Notes: generated from the sequence alone by a model not told the origin. Shown: positions 1 to 9,866, counted from the stretch's first letter. The stretch is DNA of 64,000 nt from Pseudomonas poae (GCA_004000515.1 CP034537.1:6965501-7029500); one strand, 5' to 3'. Translations and numbers: made by a program.

Positions 1-26
1 CCACCGCATCCAATAACAAAAAACCA

Positions 27-865
27 ATGCGCCTATGGCGACTGGGGGCCTGCCTCGTGGGCGCCCCTTGCATCGCCGCCCTCGGTTTCTTTGCCTGGCA
101 AAGTTTCTATCCCGTGAGTGCTGCGGCCGGTTGGAGTGTCCAGGTAGTCCATCGCGACGTGGCGAAAGCAGCATCGTTGATGCCGTTGTCGGACGGTTCG
201 CTGGTGGTCAGCCAAGAGCTTGACAAGGGTAAGGGCAGCATCGTACGCATCCACCCCGACGGCTCGCGTGAGGTGCTGGTGGCCAACTTGTCAAAACCCG
301 ACGGCATCGTGCCAACTCGTGGCGGTTGGGTGTTCAGCCAGGAGTCCGATGGCTTGCCCGTCAGCTTCTATAAGGACGGCGTGGTCACCGAGCTGTTCAA
401 AGGTGACAGCGTGCAAGGCCTGTGGGTTGAGGGCGACGATCTCTACGCCATCGAAGACCGCAAGCCGGCCGGGCGCTTGCTACGCTACCGCTGGAGCGAC
501 CAGTCCCTGACGGTGTTACGCGACCAGGTGCAGGAAGGCGAAGCCATCGTGCGTTGCACCGATGGACGCCTGCTCTACAACGAGAAGAAAAAAGGTGTGG
601 TGCGTGAGCTGACAGCCGACGGCAGCGACCCGGTGGTGCTGAGCAATCTGAACCAGCCGACCTTTCTGATGTGCGACGAGCGCGGGCTGTGGGTCAATGA
701 AGATGCCACGCACCGCGCGCGGTTGTTGCTGATTGATAAACAGGGGCGCCAAAGACCATTCTCTCCTTCCTCAAAGCCCCTCAGTCGATTGTGCCGACCG
801 GGCATGGGACTTATCTGCTGGCAGAAGGTGGGAGAAGTCGCGTGCTGGAACTGACGCCTGAGTAG
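27..865 (+). CDS. SMP-30/gluconolactonase-like beta-propeller protein (frameshifted near the 3' end)
   Basis: The N-terminus has a hydrophobic signal or anchor segment (about residues 5-26), so an exported or inner-membrane-anchored protein is likely. The rest has repeated short beta-strand units of the kind found in SMP-30/strictosidine-synthase-like propellers (for example DGSLVVSQE, GGWVFSQESDG, GDDLYAIED, DGRLLYNEKK). As read, the frame ends at 854 with an unrelated tail. One extra A in the run at 751-753 joins it to a frame ending TYLLAEGGRSRVLELTPE with a stop at 863-865, giving 279 residues. The family assignment is by pattern only and no substrate is suggested. It stands alone on this strand and faces the deacetylase operon. 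Confidence 0.6.
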
Positions 866-926
866 CGCCTCCCCCCCCTGCTGAGCAGGTTGTTCGAGAC
901 GCCACTCTGTAAAGCCTGTCGCCTCG

Positions 927-1952
927 TTACTTCGCCCAGGCCTGCGGGCCACTGAAAAACGCCTGCGCATTGCTGTCCAGCGTTTCCAAGTGATAGCCAC
1001 CCTCCTGCACGATCACACACGGCAGCCCTATGCCACGAATGCATTCCCCCAGCCGCGCGAACCCTTCACGCGTCACCGCGACTTTGCTTTGCGGGTCCAG
1101 CTCGTAGATGTCGAAGCCCAGGGACAGCACCAACACATCCGCCGAAAATTCCTTGACCGCCGCCAGGGCTTGTTCAAGTTTTTCGAAAAACAAGGCCTCG
1201 CTGGCACCGTGGGGCATTGGCAGGTTGAGGTTGAAGCCTTCACCGCGGGCGTTTCCGCGCTCGTCGGCAAAACCGGCAACACCGGGGTAAAAGTTGGTGG
1301 GGTCACCGTGGATCGAGACGTAGAGCACGTCATCACGGTCGTAGAAGATTTCCTGGATGCCCTGGCCGTGGTGCATGTCGGTGTCGAGCACGGCAACGCG
1401 CTGGAAGCCTTCGCGCAGCGCCTGTGCCGCCACCGCAGCGTTATTGATGTAGCAGAAACCACCGGCCGAATCGAAGCGCGCATGGTGGCCCGGAGGGCGA
1501 CAAAGTGCGTAGGCGGCGGGAGCGCCATCGAGAACGTCCTTGGCAGCGGCGACGGCACTTTGGGCCGACCAGTAGGCCGAGCGCCAGGTGAGTTCGCCGA
1601 TAGGGCAACTGCCATCGGCCAGGTAGCGCGCAGCCTGGGCAAGAATGCCGCGCAAGGCATTGGGCTCGCGCACGAAGATATTGGACATGACTTCATCGCC
1701 CCAGTCTTCGGGGACTTCCTTCCAGCGTTGATGCGCTTCTTCAAGGAAGGACAGGTAAGGCGCACCGTGTACGGCCAGTAACGGCTCAAGGCCATGGTCC
1801 TGAGGTTGCTGGATCTCGAAGCCCAGGGTGTGCGCCGCCAGCAACAGGTTGCGAGCGCGCTCAGGGACTTCCTGGGGGGTGCGCATTTGGCCGCGTGAGT
1901 AGTAGCTGCGCGGATGATGCAGGAGTTGTTCTGGGTGGAAAAACGTACGCAT
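927..1952 (-). CDS. Histone deacetylase family protein (acetylpolyamine/acetyl-amide amidohydrolase-like)
   Basis: A 341-residue Zn-dependent deacetylase-fold enzyme that would remove acetyl groups from acetylated amines. Visible hallmarks are RPPGHHAR, GGFCYINNAA and the metal-site block LDTDMHHGQGIQEIFY, followed by DVLVLSLGFDIYELDP and a C-terminal QEGGYH. The ATG at 1952 has AAGGAG upstream; a longer reading upstream carries a Cys-rich segment foreign to the family. It is the last gene of an operon, 10 bp behind an M20 amidase, with an MFS transporter first. This suggests uptake and deacylation or hydrolysis of one nitrogenous substrate, perhaps an acetylated polyamine or N-acyl compound. 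The exact substrate is not readable. Confidence 0.85.
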   Translation of the reverse strand: MRTFFHPEQLLHHPRSYYSRGQMRTPQEVPERARNLLLAAHTLGFEIQQPQDHGLEPLLAVHGAPYLSFLEEAHQRWKEVPEDWGDEVMSNIFVREPNALRGILAQAARYLADGSCPIGELTWRSAYWSAQSAVAAAKDVLDGAPAAYALCRPPGHHARFDSAGGFCYINNAAVAAQALREGFQRVAVLDTDMHHGQGIQEIFYDRDDVLYVSIHGDPTNFYPGVAGFADERGNARGEGFNLNLPMPHGASEALFFEKLEQALAAVKEFSADVLVLSLGFDIYELDPQSKVAVTREGFARLGECIRGIGLPCVIVQEGGYHLETLDSNAQAFFSGPQAWAK

Positions 1953-1962
1953 GGAATTCTCC

Positions 1963-3192
1963 TTACTGAACCTGGCCGGCGCGCTGCAACACGGCGTTGA
2001 GCAATACATCGGTGCCCTGGCGCACATCTTCGGGCAGCACGTCTTCAGCTTCATTGTGGCTGAGGCCGCCGACACAAGGGATGAAGATCATTGCGGTCGG
2101 GCAATAGCGCGCCAGGTGGATGGCATCGTGGCCGGCGCCGCTGACAATGCGTTGCTGGCTGTAGCCCAGCGCGTCCACCGAGGCTTGCACACAGGCGACA
2201 CAATCGGCATCAAACGGCGTGGCTGGGCTGATCCAATGGGGGCTGATGGTGACACTCAGGCCACGTCTCTCGGCGATGGCCTGCAAACGCGCCCGCACTT
2301 GCTGCTCCATGGCGTCAATGTCGACATCGCGATGGTGGCGCAAGTCGACAGTGAAGTTCAGTAGCCCTGGAATGGTATTGCGCGACGACTTGGCAATGCT
2401 CAATTCACCGACGGTGGTGAGGCCTTCGGGAGCGAAATCCGCGGCGAGATTTTCCAGGGCCTGGATCATTGTTGCAGCGCCATACAGCGCATCCTTGCGC
2501 AGCGGCATTGGCGTCGTTCCCGCGTGGGCGGCCATGCCTTCGACGCGCACGTCCAACCAACGAATCGCTTGGCCGCCGGTGACCACGCCGATGCTCTTGG
2601 CGTTGTCTTCCAGGATCGGGCCCTGCTCGATATGCGCTTCGAAATACGCATCCACCGCGCCACCCAACGGGCGCGAACCGTTATAGCCGGTAGCACGCAA
2701 CGCCTCGGCCACGCTGATGCCATCGGAATCCGCCGTGGCCAGGGCCTTGTCCAGCGCGAGGGTGCCGGTAAACACTGCCGAGCCGAGCATCGCCGGGGTA
2801 AAGCGCGCGCCCTCCTCGTTGGTCCACACTGCAATTTCCAGCGGCTTGCGGGTCTGGATGCCATGGTCATCAAGGCTGCGAATCACCTCAAGGCCAGCCA
2901 GCACGCCGTACACACCGTCAAAACGCCCGCCTTCGGGTTGGGTATCCAGATGGCTGCCCATCATCACCGGCGCGGCGTCGCTCTCGGTACCGGCGCGGCG
3001 GGCAAACAGGTTGCCGACGGCATCCACGCTCAGGGTCAGCCCGGCAGCTGTGCACCAGTGGCTGAACAGTTCACGACCGGCCTGGTCTTCGGCGCTCAGG
3101 GCCAGGCGGCAACTGCCACCGCGCGCGGTCGCGCCGATCTCGGCCATGGCCATCAAGCTGGCCCACAGACGCTCTCCATTGATCTTCAACAT
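1963..3192 (-). CDS. Zn-dependent hydantoinase/carbamoylase family amidase (M20)
   Basis: A 409-residue member of the N-carbamoyl amino acid amidohydrolase/allantoate amidohydrolase/beta-ureidopropionase group. Seen are GSHLDTQPEGGRFDGVYGVLAGLE (first metal ligands), WTNEEGARFTPAMLGS, EAHIEQGPILE, the dimerisation-domain block AAHAGTTPMPLRKDA and the late metal-binding SGAGHDAIHLA, followed by GGLSHNEAE. ATG at 3192 is preceded by AGGGAG. It lies 13 bp downstream of the MFS gene and 10 bp upstream of the deacetylase gene, so the three are probably co-transcribed. Family specificity (carbamoyl-amino acid, ureidoglycolate or allantoate type) cannot be settled from motifs alone. Confidence 0.88.
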   Translation of the reverse strand: MLKINGERLWASLMAMAEIGATARGGSCRLALSAEDQAGRELFSHWCTAAGLTLSVDAVGNLFARRAGTESDAAPVMMGSHLDTQPEGGRFDGVYGVLAGLEVIRSLDDHGIQTRKPLEIAVWTNEEGARFTPAMLGSAVFTGTLALDKALATADSDGISVAEALRATGYNGSRPLGGAVDAYFEAHIEQGPILEDNAKSIGVVTGGQAIRWLDVRVEGMAAHAGTTPMPLRKDALYGAATMIQALENLAADFAPEGLTTVGELSIAKSSRNTIPGLLNFTVDLRHHRDVDIDAMEQQVRARLQAIAERRGLSVTISPHWISPATPFDADCVACVQASVDALGYSQQRIVSGAGHDAIHLARYCPTAMIFIPCVGGLSHNEAEDVLPEDVRQGTDVLLNAVLQRAGQVQ

Positions 3193-3205
3193 TGTGCAAT
3201 CTCCC

Positions 3206-4524
3206 TCAAACACTGTGAGCCATCTCAAGACGATGAGCCGTGGCGTGACGGCGCGACAACGCCAATACACACACCAGCGAGACCGCCGCGATCAGGCTGT
3301 AGAACACTGCCATCGGCCACCACTGGCCCTGGTATTCATGGGCCAGCCACGTGCCGATCAATGGCGTGAGGCCACCGGCCAAGGCGCCGCATACCTGGTA
3401 GGCCAGGGAGATCGCGGTATACCGCACACGGGTTTCAAACAAGCCGCTGACAAAACCTGCGATCACCGCATAAAACGACGCCATGCACACCACCGCCAGG
3501 GCGATCCCCAGGATGATCAACGGCGCTTGACCGCTACTGACCAATACAAACATTGGATACGGCGAGGCCATGGCCAGCACGGTCATGGCGCACAGGAAAC
3601 GTGTCGCGCCGACCTTCTCGGCCACCCAGGCGGCCAGCGGCTGGACACAGAATTGGATGATGGCGACGACAAACAGGCACTCCAAAATCAGCGAGCGCGG
3701 TAGGCCCAGTTGCTGAGTGCTGTAGGCAATCATGAAGGTGTTGGTGAAATACACGCCGGCGATGCCCAGGGTATTGGCGCCGATGCACAACAACAGTGGG
3801 CGCCATGCGGTTCGCAGCACCTCAATGACTGGGGCCTGGTCTTTTTTGATCGCACGCGCCTTTTCGGCCTGGGCTTTGTCTTCAAGGAATTCAGGCGATT
3901 CGTTCACGCCCAAGCGAATCGCCAGGCCGACAACCAACAGCAACGCACTGGCCAGGAATGGAACACGCCAGCCCCAACTCAGCAGGTCTTCTTCCGGCAA
4001 ACGGGTGACCGCGCTGAACGCCAGCAGCGACAGGATCAAGCCTGCCGGGCTGCCCAGTTGGGCAAAAGAGGCAAAGAAGTTACGGCGCCCTTTCGGCGCA
4101 TGCTCGCCGGCCATCAACACGGCTCCGCCCCACTCGCCACCCACCGCGATGCCTTGCACCACACGCAGCAGGATCAACAGCACCGGTGCCGCGACACCGA
4201 TCTGCGCATAAGTAGGCAGCAGGCCGATACACACCGTGACCACGCCCATCATCACCAGCGTGATGACCAGGGATTTCTTGCGCCCGATGCGATCGCCGAT
4301 GTGGCCGAACACAATGCCGCCCAACGGCCGCGCAAAGAAACCCACGGCAAACGTGCCGAACGCGGCCATGGTGCTAAACAGTTTGTCTTCGGAGGGGAAA
4401 AACAGCTGGCCGAACACCAGCGCGGCGGCGGTGGCATAGATGTAAAAGTCGTACCACTCGATCATGGTGCCGATAAAGCGGCGGCCGCAGCACGGCGTGG
4501 CTGCGGCGAAGCGGAAGGCTTCAT
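3206..4524 (-). CDS. MFS transporter, metabolite:H+ symporter type (frameshift near the start)
   Basis: A 12-helix inner-membrane symporter with MHS-family hallmarks: GTMIEWYDFYIYATAAALVFGQLFFP at the first helix, GHIGDRIGRKKSL in loop 2-3 and GGEWGGAVLMAGEHAP in helix 5. The unbroken frame begins only at the internal Met at 4465. A better start is ATG at 4524, with GGAG upstream, reading MKPSASPQPRRAAAA. One missing A in the run at 4475-4477 (T on the coding strand) would join it to FIGTMIEWYDF, giving 439 residues. It is the first gene of the operon with the amidase and deacetylase and diverges from a LysR regulator, so it probably imports their substrate. Confidence 0.85.
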
Positions 4525-4683
4525 GGGGCAGGCTCCTTTGGTTATTTTTTTGGCAGGAGAAAAGTCGAACGCATGCGCTCTGTTGGCGCTTGTTGGGAGT
4601 GATTTTTTTGTCGCGGGGCTATGATTAGTCAATTTTCTATTTATTATTCGAACTATAACGACAGCTTATTATCGAGCCACTCC
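4525..4683. promoter_or_regulatory. Divergent control region between the MFS operon and the LysR gene
   Basis: About 160 bp between two divergent starts. The part next to the regulator (4620-4680) is clearly AT-rich against its surroundings, with runs such as tttctatttattatt. LysR-type regulators usually bind such shared regions. I cannot pick out a convincing T-N11-A operator or specific -35/-10 boxes, so only the region is marked. Confidence 0.45.
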
Positions 4684-5622
4684 ATGTCCGAAGCCCGCCG
4701 CGATATCCACCCTCTGCTCAACGATCGCCTGGACTGGAACCTGCTGCGCACCTTCCGCGTGATCGGCCAGGAACTGAGCATCAGCCGCGCCGCCGCCCGC
4801 CTGCACTTGACCCAACCGGCTATCAGCCAGGCCCTCAAGCGCCTGGAAGAACAACTCGACTGCCAGCTCATCGCCCGCCGTGGCCCGCGCTTTGTGCTGA
4901 CCGAGGCCGGCGAGCAAATCTTCGCCATCGCCGGCGAGATGTACGGCCAGGTCTCGCAGATGAGCAACGCCTTGCAAAAACCCGGCGATGAAGTGATCGG
5001 CAAAGTGCGCCTGCTGATGATCAGCCGGATCAATTCGGACACCTTCGATGACTTCCTCACGGGTTTTCACCGCGCACATCCCCGGGTCGACCTGGAGGTC
5101 GAAGTCATGCGCAGCTCGGACATCGTCGCCGCCCTTCTGGAAAAAACCGCGACCCTGGGCCTGAGCCTCAATCGCCGCCCACAGCCGCGCCTGGAACAGC
5201 ACCTGTTCCTGCGCCAGCGCTACGCGTTTTTCTGTGGCCGGCACCATCCACTGTTTGGCCGCACCGGCTTGGCAGAGGGTGATTTGCAATCGGAGAACTT
5301 CGTGAGTTTCACCAGCGATCAGATCGGCGGGATGCTCTCGCCGTTGACGATCTTTCGCGATCAACAAGGGTTTAGCGGGCGTATTGTGGCGTCGTCGTCC
5401 AGCCTGGAAGAAGTGCGACGCTTGGTGATCGCCGGGTTCGGCCTGGGTTGCCTGCCGATCCATGTGGTCGCGGAGGATGTGAAGAATGGGTTGCTCTGGC
5501 GGCTACCGCCGGATGAGGGAATCGCGGACGTGGACATTCATCTGCTGTGGAATCGGGAGCAAAAAATGAGCCGGGCGGAGACGGTGTTTATCGACAGCCT
5601 GACGGGACGGCTGGGGAGCTGA
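4684..5622 (+). CDS. LysR-family transcriptional regulator
   Basis: A 312-residue LysR regulator. The N-terminal winged helix-turn-helix reads WNLLRTFRVIGQELSISRAAARLHLTQPAISQALKRLEEQL, followed by an LTEAGEQ wing and a periplasmic-binding-protein-like effector domain. The chosen start is the ATG at 4684 (MSEARRD). An in-frame start at 4621 would add 21 residues rich in Ser, Tyr and Asn encoded by AT-rich DNA that looks like promoter. The upstream Shine-Dalgarno is weak for both. It is transcribed away from the MFS-amidase-deacetylase operon and is the obvious candidate regulator of it. Confidence 0.9.
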   Translation: MSEARRDIHPLLNDRLDWNLLRTFRVIGQELSISRAAARLHLTQPAISQALKRLEEQLDCQLIARRGPRFVLTEAGEQIFAIAGEMYGQVSQMSNALQKPGDEVIGKVRLLMISRINSDTFDDFLTGFHRAHPRVDLEVEVMRSSDIVAALLEKTATLGLSLNRRPQPRLEQHLFLRQRYAFFCGRHHPLFGRTGLAEGDLQSENFVSFTSDQIGGMLSPLTIFRDQQGFSGRIVASSSSLEEVRRLVIAGFGLGCLPIHVVAEDVKNGLLWRLPPDEGIADVDIHLLWNREQKMSRAETVFIDSLTGRLGS

Positions 5623-5810
5623 CGTCCCTGACGAATGTGTTTAGAGATTTGCCTGACGTGGTTACCAGACGCGTCTCTCAGCGACAGCCTTGATGGTTCA
5701 TCAAGGCTGCACCTACAGTTATGCAGGTCTGCGCAATGAGGCGCGGTTTGATCACACACCACTATTCACATAAGCTGAACGCCATGAACACACATCCTTC
5801 GGAGGCTCCG

Positions 5811-5957
5811 ATGGCCACCACCAAAAAAAGTCGACAAGCCGCGCAAAAGGTCGTCAGCGAAGAGCTGACCTTCCTTGATGTAAGGCAAGCCGCGCGTGAT
5901 GGCCAAAAAGTCTTCGACACCTTTGTGATCAGCGGCAAGCTTCCAATCTCCAAGTAG
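5811..5957 (+). CDS. Small protein, candidate antitoxin of the YafO-type toxin
   Basis: A 48-residue protein beginning MATTKKSRQAAQKV and ending SGKLPISK. The ATG at 5811 has a strong GGAGG five bases upstream; another in-frame ATG at 5784 would add nine residues without a good ribosome site. The stop lies 6 bp before the ATG of the YafO-like gene, the usual antitoxin-toxin spacing. The N-terminus is basic and the rest could form helix. It does not resemble E. coli YafN, so the antitoxin role rests only on position, spacing and size. Confidence 0.6.
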   Translation: MATTKKSRQAAQKVVSEELTFLDVRQAARDGQKVFDTFVISGKLPISK

Positions 5958-5963
5958 GATTGA

Positions 5964-6382
5964 ATGCCCGCGGTCAAAATCTCCTCACTGTTCCAAAAAA
6001 TCAATCGATGGAAAACTTCGCCGCACACTTTTATAACTACAAAGTATGCGGCGAACTTCCGTCTATTTTCGGTCGAGATGAAAGCCTTGATCTCAGCGAG
6101 ATGCGCCATATCCATTTGGCGGGCACGGCCCGAACGCAGGTTCAGTGGGCCAAGATCAAGCGCCAGTATTACCGCACAACTGCAACGAATGACCCAGAGA
6201 ACGATTTCTGGCTTATCTACGCTCACGACGCCTATGACGACAATTATCTGCTGCTGACTGTAATGGGGCCCAACGCCCACAGTCGTGCCGAGTGGGGATC
6301 GTTTCTACGGACCGTTCATAACGAAGTAGTGACGCCCTGGATTGTGGGAAAAATCGCCTACCCGGACCTTGATGACTACTGA
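5964..6382 (+). CDS. YafO-family type II toxin (mRNA interferase), probable one-base break
   Basis: The body matches the E. coli YafO plan: YKVCGELPSIFGRDE against YKRDGVLPDIFGRD, then RHIHLAGT, then a central FWLIYAHDAYDDNYLLLTVMGPNAHSRA block matching the conserved LVYCQGAFDE...LLIAILKPEPHKLA region. YafO cleaves mRNA on ribosomes. The ATG at 5964, just after the small upstream gene, reads MPAVKISSLFQK and passes into the YafO frame if one A is restored to the A6 run at 5995-6000, giving 139 residues (E. coli YafO has 132). Alternatives are TTG at 5960 or ATG at 6008 with no frameshift. The pair would be autoregulated. Confidence 0.75.
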
Positions 6383-6502
6383 CCCAATGATTGGCGCACT
6401 TTGCAAGTCACTTGGCGCCTTCCTGCTAGTGTAGGAACACCCCTCATAGACCATCCTTCGTGCACTGGCTAATTCAGCCGTCCCACACGAAGAGGTGTTC
6501 AC

Positions 6503-7324
6503 ATGTCCAAGATCTGGTTTATCACCGGCAGTTCCCGTGGCCTTGGCCGCGCAATCACCGAGGCCGTATTGCGCGCGGGTGATCGTGTGGTGGCAACTGC
6601 TCGCAATCCGCGCCAATTGGATGATTTGGTTGCCGAGTATGGCGCTGCGGTCTACCCCGTGCAGTTGGACGTGACCGACAACCAACAGGTCGAGAATGCG
6701 GTCACAGCGGCGGTGGCACACTTCGGCGGCCTGGATGTGGTGGTCAACAATGCGGGCTATGGTGATTTGGCGTCGGTAGAAGACGTGACGCTGGAGGATT
6801 TCAAGGCGCAGATCGATACCAACTTTTATGGCGTGGTACACGTGAGCAAGGCCGTGGTACCGGTGCTGCGTGCTCAGGGCAGCGGGCACATCTTTCAGGT
6901 ATCGTCCTTGGGTGGACGTATTGGCATGGCGGGCCTCGCCGCCTATCAGAGCGCCAAATGGGCCGTCGGCGGTTTTTCGACAGTGCTGGCGCAAGAAGTA
7001 AACCCGCTGGGGGTTCAAGTGACGGTGTTGGAGCCGGGCGGCATGAGGACTGATTGGTCAGGAGCTTCCATGACGATCCCGCCGATCAGCGAGCCCTACC
7101 AGCAAAGCGTTGGTGCCCTGGTTGAGCTGCTCAATTCCCCTGGCATTCTACCGACCGGCCCGGCTCGGGTTGCCGAGATCATACTGGAGTTGGCGCTCAA
7201 TAAAGACGCGCCCCTGCGCCTGCTGATCGGTAGCGATGCCGTGCAGTACGCAGCCAAGGCCGCAGAAGACCTGGCTGCCTCCGACAAGAAATGGCATGAC
7301 CTTAGCGTGTCGGCCTCTGATTGA
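6503..7324 (+). CDS. Short-chain dehydrogenase/reductase (SDR)
   Basis: A 273-residue classical SDR. The Rossmann motif ITGSSRGLGRAI lies at residues 7-18, NNAGYG at about 90, the catalytic Ser in VSSLGG and the Tyr/Lys pair in AAYQSAKWAVGGF. ATG at 6503 follows GAGGTG. It is followed after 28 bp by an AraC-type regulator on the same strand, which suggests local control. The substrate is unknown; closest in type are the oxidoreductases annotated as retinol-dehydrogenase-like or cyclopentanol-dehydrogenase-like SDRs. Confidence 0.88.
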   Translation: MSKIWFITGSSRGLGRAITEAVLRAGDRVVATARNPRQLDDLVAEYGAAVYPVQLDVTDNQQVENAVTAAVAHFGGLDVVVNNAGYGDLASVEDVTLEDFKAQIDTNFYGVVHVSKAVVPVLRAQGSGHIFQVSSLGGRIGMAGLAAYQSAKWAVGGFSTVLAQEVNPLGVQVTVLEPGGMRTDWSGASMTIPPISEPYQQSVGALVELLNSPGILPTGPARVAEIILELALNKDAPLRLLIGSDAVQYAAKAAEDLAASDKKWHDLSVSASD

Positions 7325-7352
7325 TTTGATTGCTTGAAACAAAAGGTAGCCC

Positions 7353-8377
7353 ATGTCTGACGCACGCCAATCACGCTTCAATATTCCGGATGTTTTTTGG
7401 CAAGCCCTGAGAAGCATCGGTCTGGAGCCAGCAGCCGTGTTGCGTCAGGCGCGGCTACCCGTCACGCTTAATCTGCATGAGCGCCGGGACCGCCGCCAGG
7501 TCAGCACCGAGGAGTTTTTCCGCTTGTGGGAGGCGATCGCCACGCTCGATCCGGACCCGGCCGCCGCTATCCAGATGGTGACCCAATTGGATAGCGCTAC
7601 ATTGCCGCCCGCAAGCTTCGTCGCATTTATTGCCCGCGATTTTCGGGACGGCTTGCATCGCCTCGCGCGCTTCAAACAACTGTGCACGCTGGAGCGTGTC
7701 GGGGTAACAGAAGCAGGCAACACCTGCACAATCACTGTCGATTGGTTGCGCACCCAAGCGCCACCTCCCACGCTCTTGATCGATGCAGCATTTGCCACGT
7801 TTGTTGAACTGGGCAGACGTGGCTCCGGGGTGCACATCCTCCCGCTAAGCATCGAACTGGCTCGACCGGAAAGCGGTCATGATGGATTAGCCGATTTTTT
7901 GGCTGTGCCGTACGTTTCGGCGCCGAGCGCAATGCACTGGTATTTGACGCCGCCGACCTGAGCCGCCCCTTTCCCAGCCATAACCCAGAACTGCTCGAGA
8001 TGCTGAATCCGGCCCTGACTGCCGCATTGGCCGAAGCCTCGGCACCGTCCACGATCAGCCTGCAGGTGAAAAGCGCCCTCAAGCGTATCCTCGCCAGCGG
8101 TCGACCGGAGATGGCCGAGGTAGCGCGGGAAATGGGCATGAGCGAGCGCACCTTGCAGCGGCGCATTACCGAGGAAGGCACCAGCTTCCGCCAACTCATG
8201 CTGGAGACGCGCCAGGAAGTCGTACGCCATTTGCTGAGCGAACCGTCGATCGAGATAGAGGAAGTGGCGTGCCTGCTCGGGTATGAAGACACCAACTCGT
8301 TTTATCGGGCCTTTCGCGCCTGGGAAGGGACGACACCCGCTCGCTGGCGTGCCTCCCAGATCGAGATGTACAAGTGA
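7353..8377 (+). CDS. AraC-family regulator with arabinose-binding-type N-domain (frameshifted)
   Basis: The N-terminal part (FWQALRSIGLEPAAVLRQARLPVTL, QVSTEEFFRLWEAI) is the Arabinose_bd-type ligand domain used by OruR-like AraC regulators. The C-terminal part carries the two HTH motifs (MAEVAREMGMSERTLQRRITEEG and IEEVACLLGYEDTNSFYRAFRAWEGTTPARWR). They lie in two frames joined by FGCAVRFGAERNALVFDAADLSRPFP if one T is added to the T6 run at 7895-7900, giving 341 residues. It probably controls the upstream SDR gene or the downstream transporter. Confidence 0.85.
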
Positions 8378-8585
8378 GCTAAACCATCGTTTTGCGAAGG
8401 CTGGCGCTGTACTCCCAACGCCAAACACGCCTCGAAAGTGTCTAGCACGGCCCATCGCATCGATAGCACTGATGATTACTATCGAAACGAGCGCCTGCTC
8501 AATATTCAAGACCGGTTTATATAATCGCCCCTGACTCCCTCCCCCCGCCTGGTTTCAGGCGACATTCATCTTGGAACCCAACACC

Positions 8586-9812
8586 ATGCCAAGTGCCACA
8601 CAGGCCCCTAGCGGCCGTCCCGAACATAATCAACAGAGTGTCAAACAGCAGTGGCTGGCGATTCTCTCGGTCGCGGTGGGTGCCTTCGCCTTGGTGACCA
8701 GCGAGTTCCTGCCGGTGGGCGTCCTCAACGACGTCGCCAGCGACCTGGGCATCAGTGCAGGCCATGCCGGCCTCATGGTGACGCTGCCCGGCATCATGGC
8801 CGCCCTCGCCGCCCCGTTGCTGTCGGTGAGTATCGGCGCCATGGACCGCCGCTACCTGCTGATCGGCCTGACGCTGATCATGATCATCGCCAACTCAGTC
8901 GTAGCGTTTGCCAGCGACTTCAGCCTGCTGCTGTTTGGCCGCGTGCTACTGGGCATCAGTATTGGCGGATTCTGGGCCACGGCCATCGCCCTCAGCGGTC
9001 GCCTGGCGCCAAAGGGCGTGGGCGTAGCGAAGGCGACCTCGATCATCATGATGGGCGTTACCCTGGCCACCGTACTGGGCGTGCCCGTAGGCACGTGGCT
9101 CAGTGGCCTGATGGGCTGGCGCATGACCTTCCTCGTCACTGCACTGGTCGGTGTGCCGGTGTTGCTGGCGCAGGTATTTTTGCTGCCCCGACTCACCCCG
9201 GAAAAGGCCATTCTCATCAGTGACCTGCCCGCCCTGTTTATCAACCCACAAGCTCGGGTCGGGTTGATCGCGGTCTTGCTGATTGGCCTGGCGCACTTTG
9301 CCGCCTACACCTATGTGGCGCCGTTCTTCAAACAGAGTTCGGGCTTCGATGGGCCAACCATTGGCTCACTGTTGCTGCTTTACGGCGTGGCCGGGGTGAT
9401 GGGTAATGTGTTTGCCGGTTTCGCCGCCAACCGCAGCGTGCGCCACACCTTGTTGCTGGTCGCGCTGATGATCGGCACCAGCACCGCCCTGTTCCCCTAC
9501 TTCGCCACCGGCATGACCGGCGCCGCGATGCTGATCGCACTCTGGGGCTTCGCCTTCGGCGCCTTCCCGGCATGCGCCAGTATCTGGATGTTCGTCGTCG
9601 CCCCCAAGGACGTCGAACGCGGCATGCCGCTGTTCGTTGCCCTGTTCCAGGTGATCATTGCCTTGGGCTCGTTCTTCGGCGGGCGGATCGTCGACCAGAT
9701 GGGCAGCGCAGTGCTGTTGAGCTTGGCCACGGCGTTGGTGGGTGCCGGTTTTGTTACGGTGCTGGTGTTGGGGCGCAAGGTGAGTAATAGCCTGGTGGCT
9801 CAGACTGCCTAG
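8586..9812 (+). CDS. MFS transporter, DHA1 family (efflux)
   Basis: A 408-residue, 12-helix inner-membrane exporter with a typical DHA1 first half: LVTSEFLPVGVLNDVASDLGISAGHAGLMVTLPGIMAALAAPLLS, GRVLLGISIGGFWA and LGVPVGTWLSGLMGWRMTF. The overall plan resembles purine-nucleoside and arabinose exporters (NepI/AraJ type). ATG at 8586 is preferred over TTG at 8571 because GGAA precedes it. A rho-independent terminator follows directly. The substrate cannot be read from sequence. Confidence 0.85.
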   Translation: MPSATQAPSGRPEHNQQSVKQQWLAILSVAVGAFALVTSEFLPVGVLNDVASDLGISAGHAGLMVTLPGIMAALAAPLLSVSIGAMDRRYLLIGLTLIMIIANSVVAFASDFSLLLFGRVLLGISIGGFWATAIALSGRLAPKGVGVAKATSIIMMGVTLATVLGVPVGTWLSGLMGWRMTFLVTALVGVPVLLAQVFLLPRLTPEKAILISDLPALFINPQARVGLIAVLLIGLAHFAAYTYVAPFFKQSSGFDGPTIGSLLLLYGVAGVMGNVFAGFAANRSVRHTLLLVALMIGTSTALFPYFATGMTGAAMLIALWGFAFGAFPACASIWMFVVAPKDVERGMPLFVALFQVIIALGSFFGGRIVDQMGSAVLLSLATALVGAGFVTVLVLGRKVSNSLVAQTA

Positions 9813-9828
9813 TTAGACTGCGCCGACT

Positions 9829-9866
9829 AAAAAAGCCTGCTGAACGTTGAGCTCAGCAGGCTTTTT
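9829..9866 (+). terminator. Rho-independent terminator after the MFS gene
   Basis: The stem GCCTGCTGA/TCAGCAGGC, with a nine-base loop, is flanked by an A-run on the left and a T5 run on the right. It starts 17 bp after the MFS stop and could act in both directions. Confidence 0.88.
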
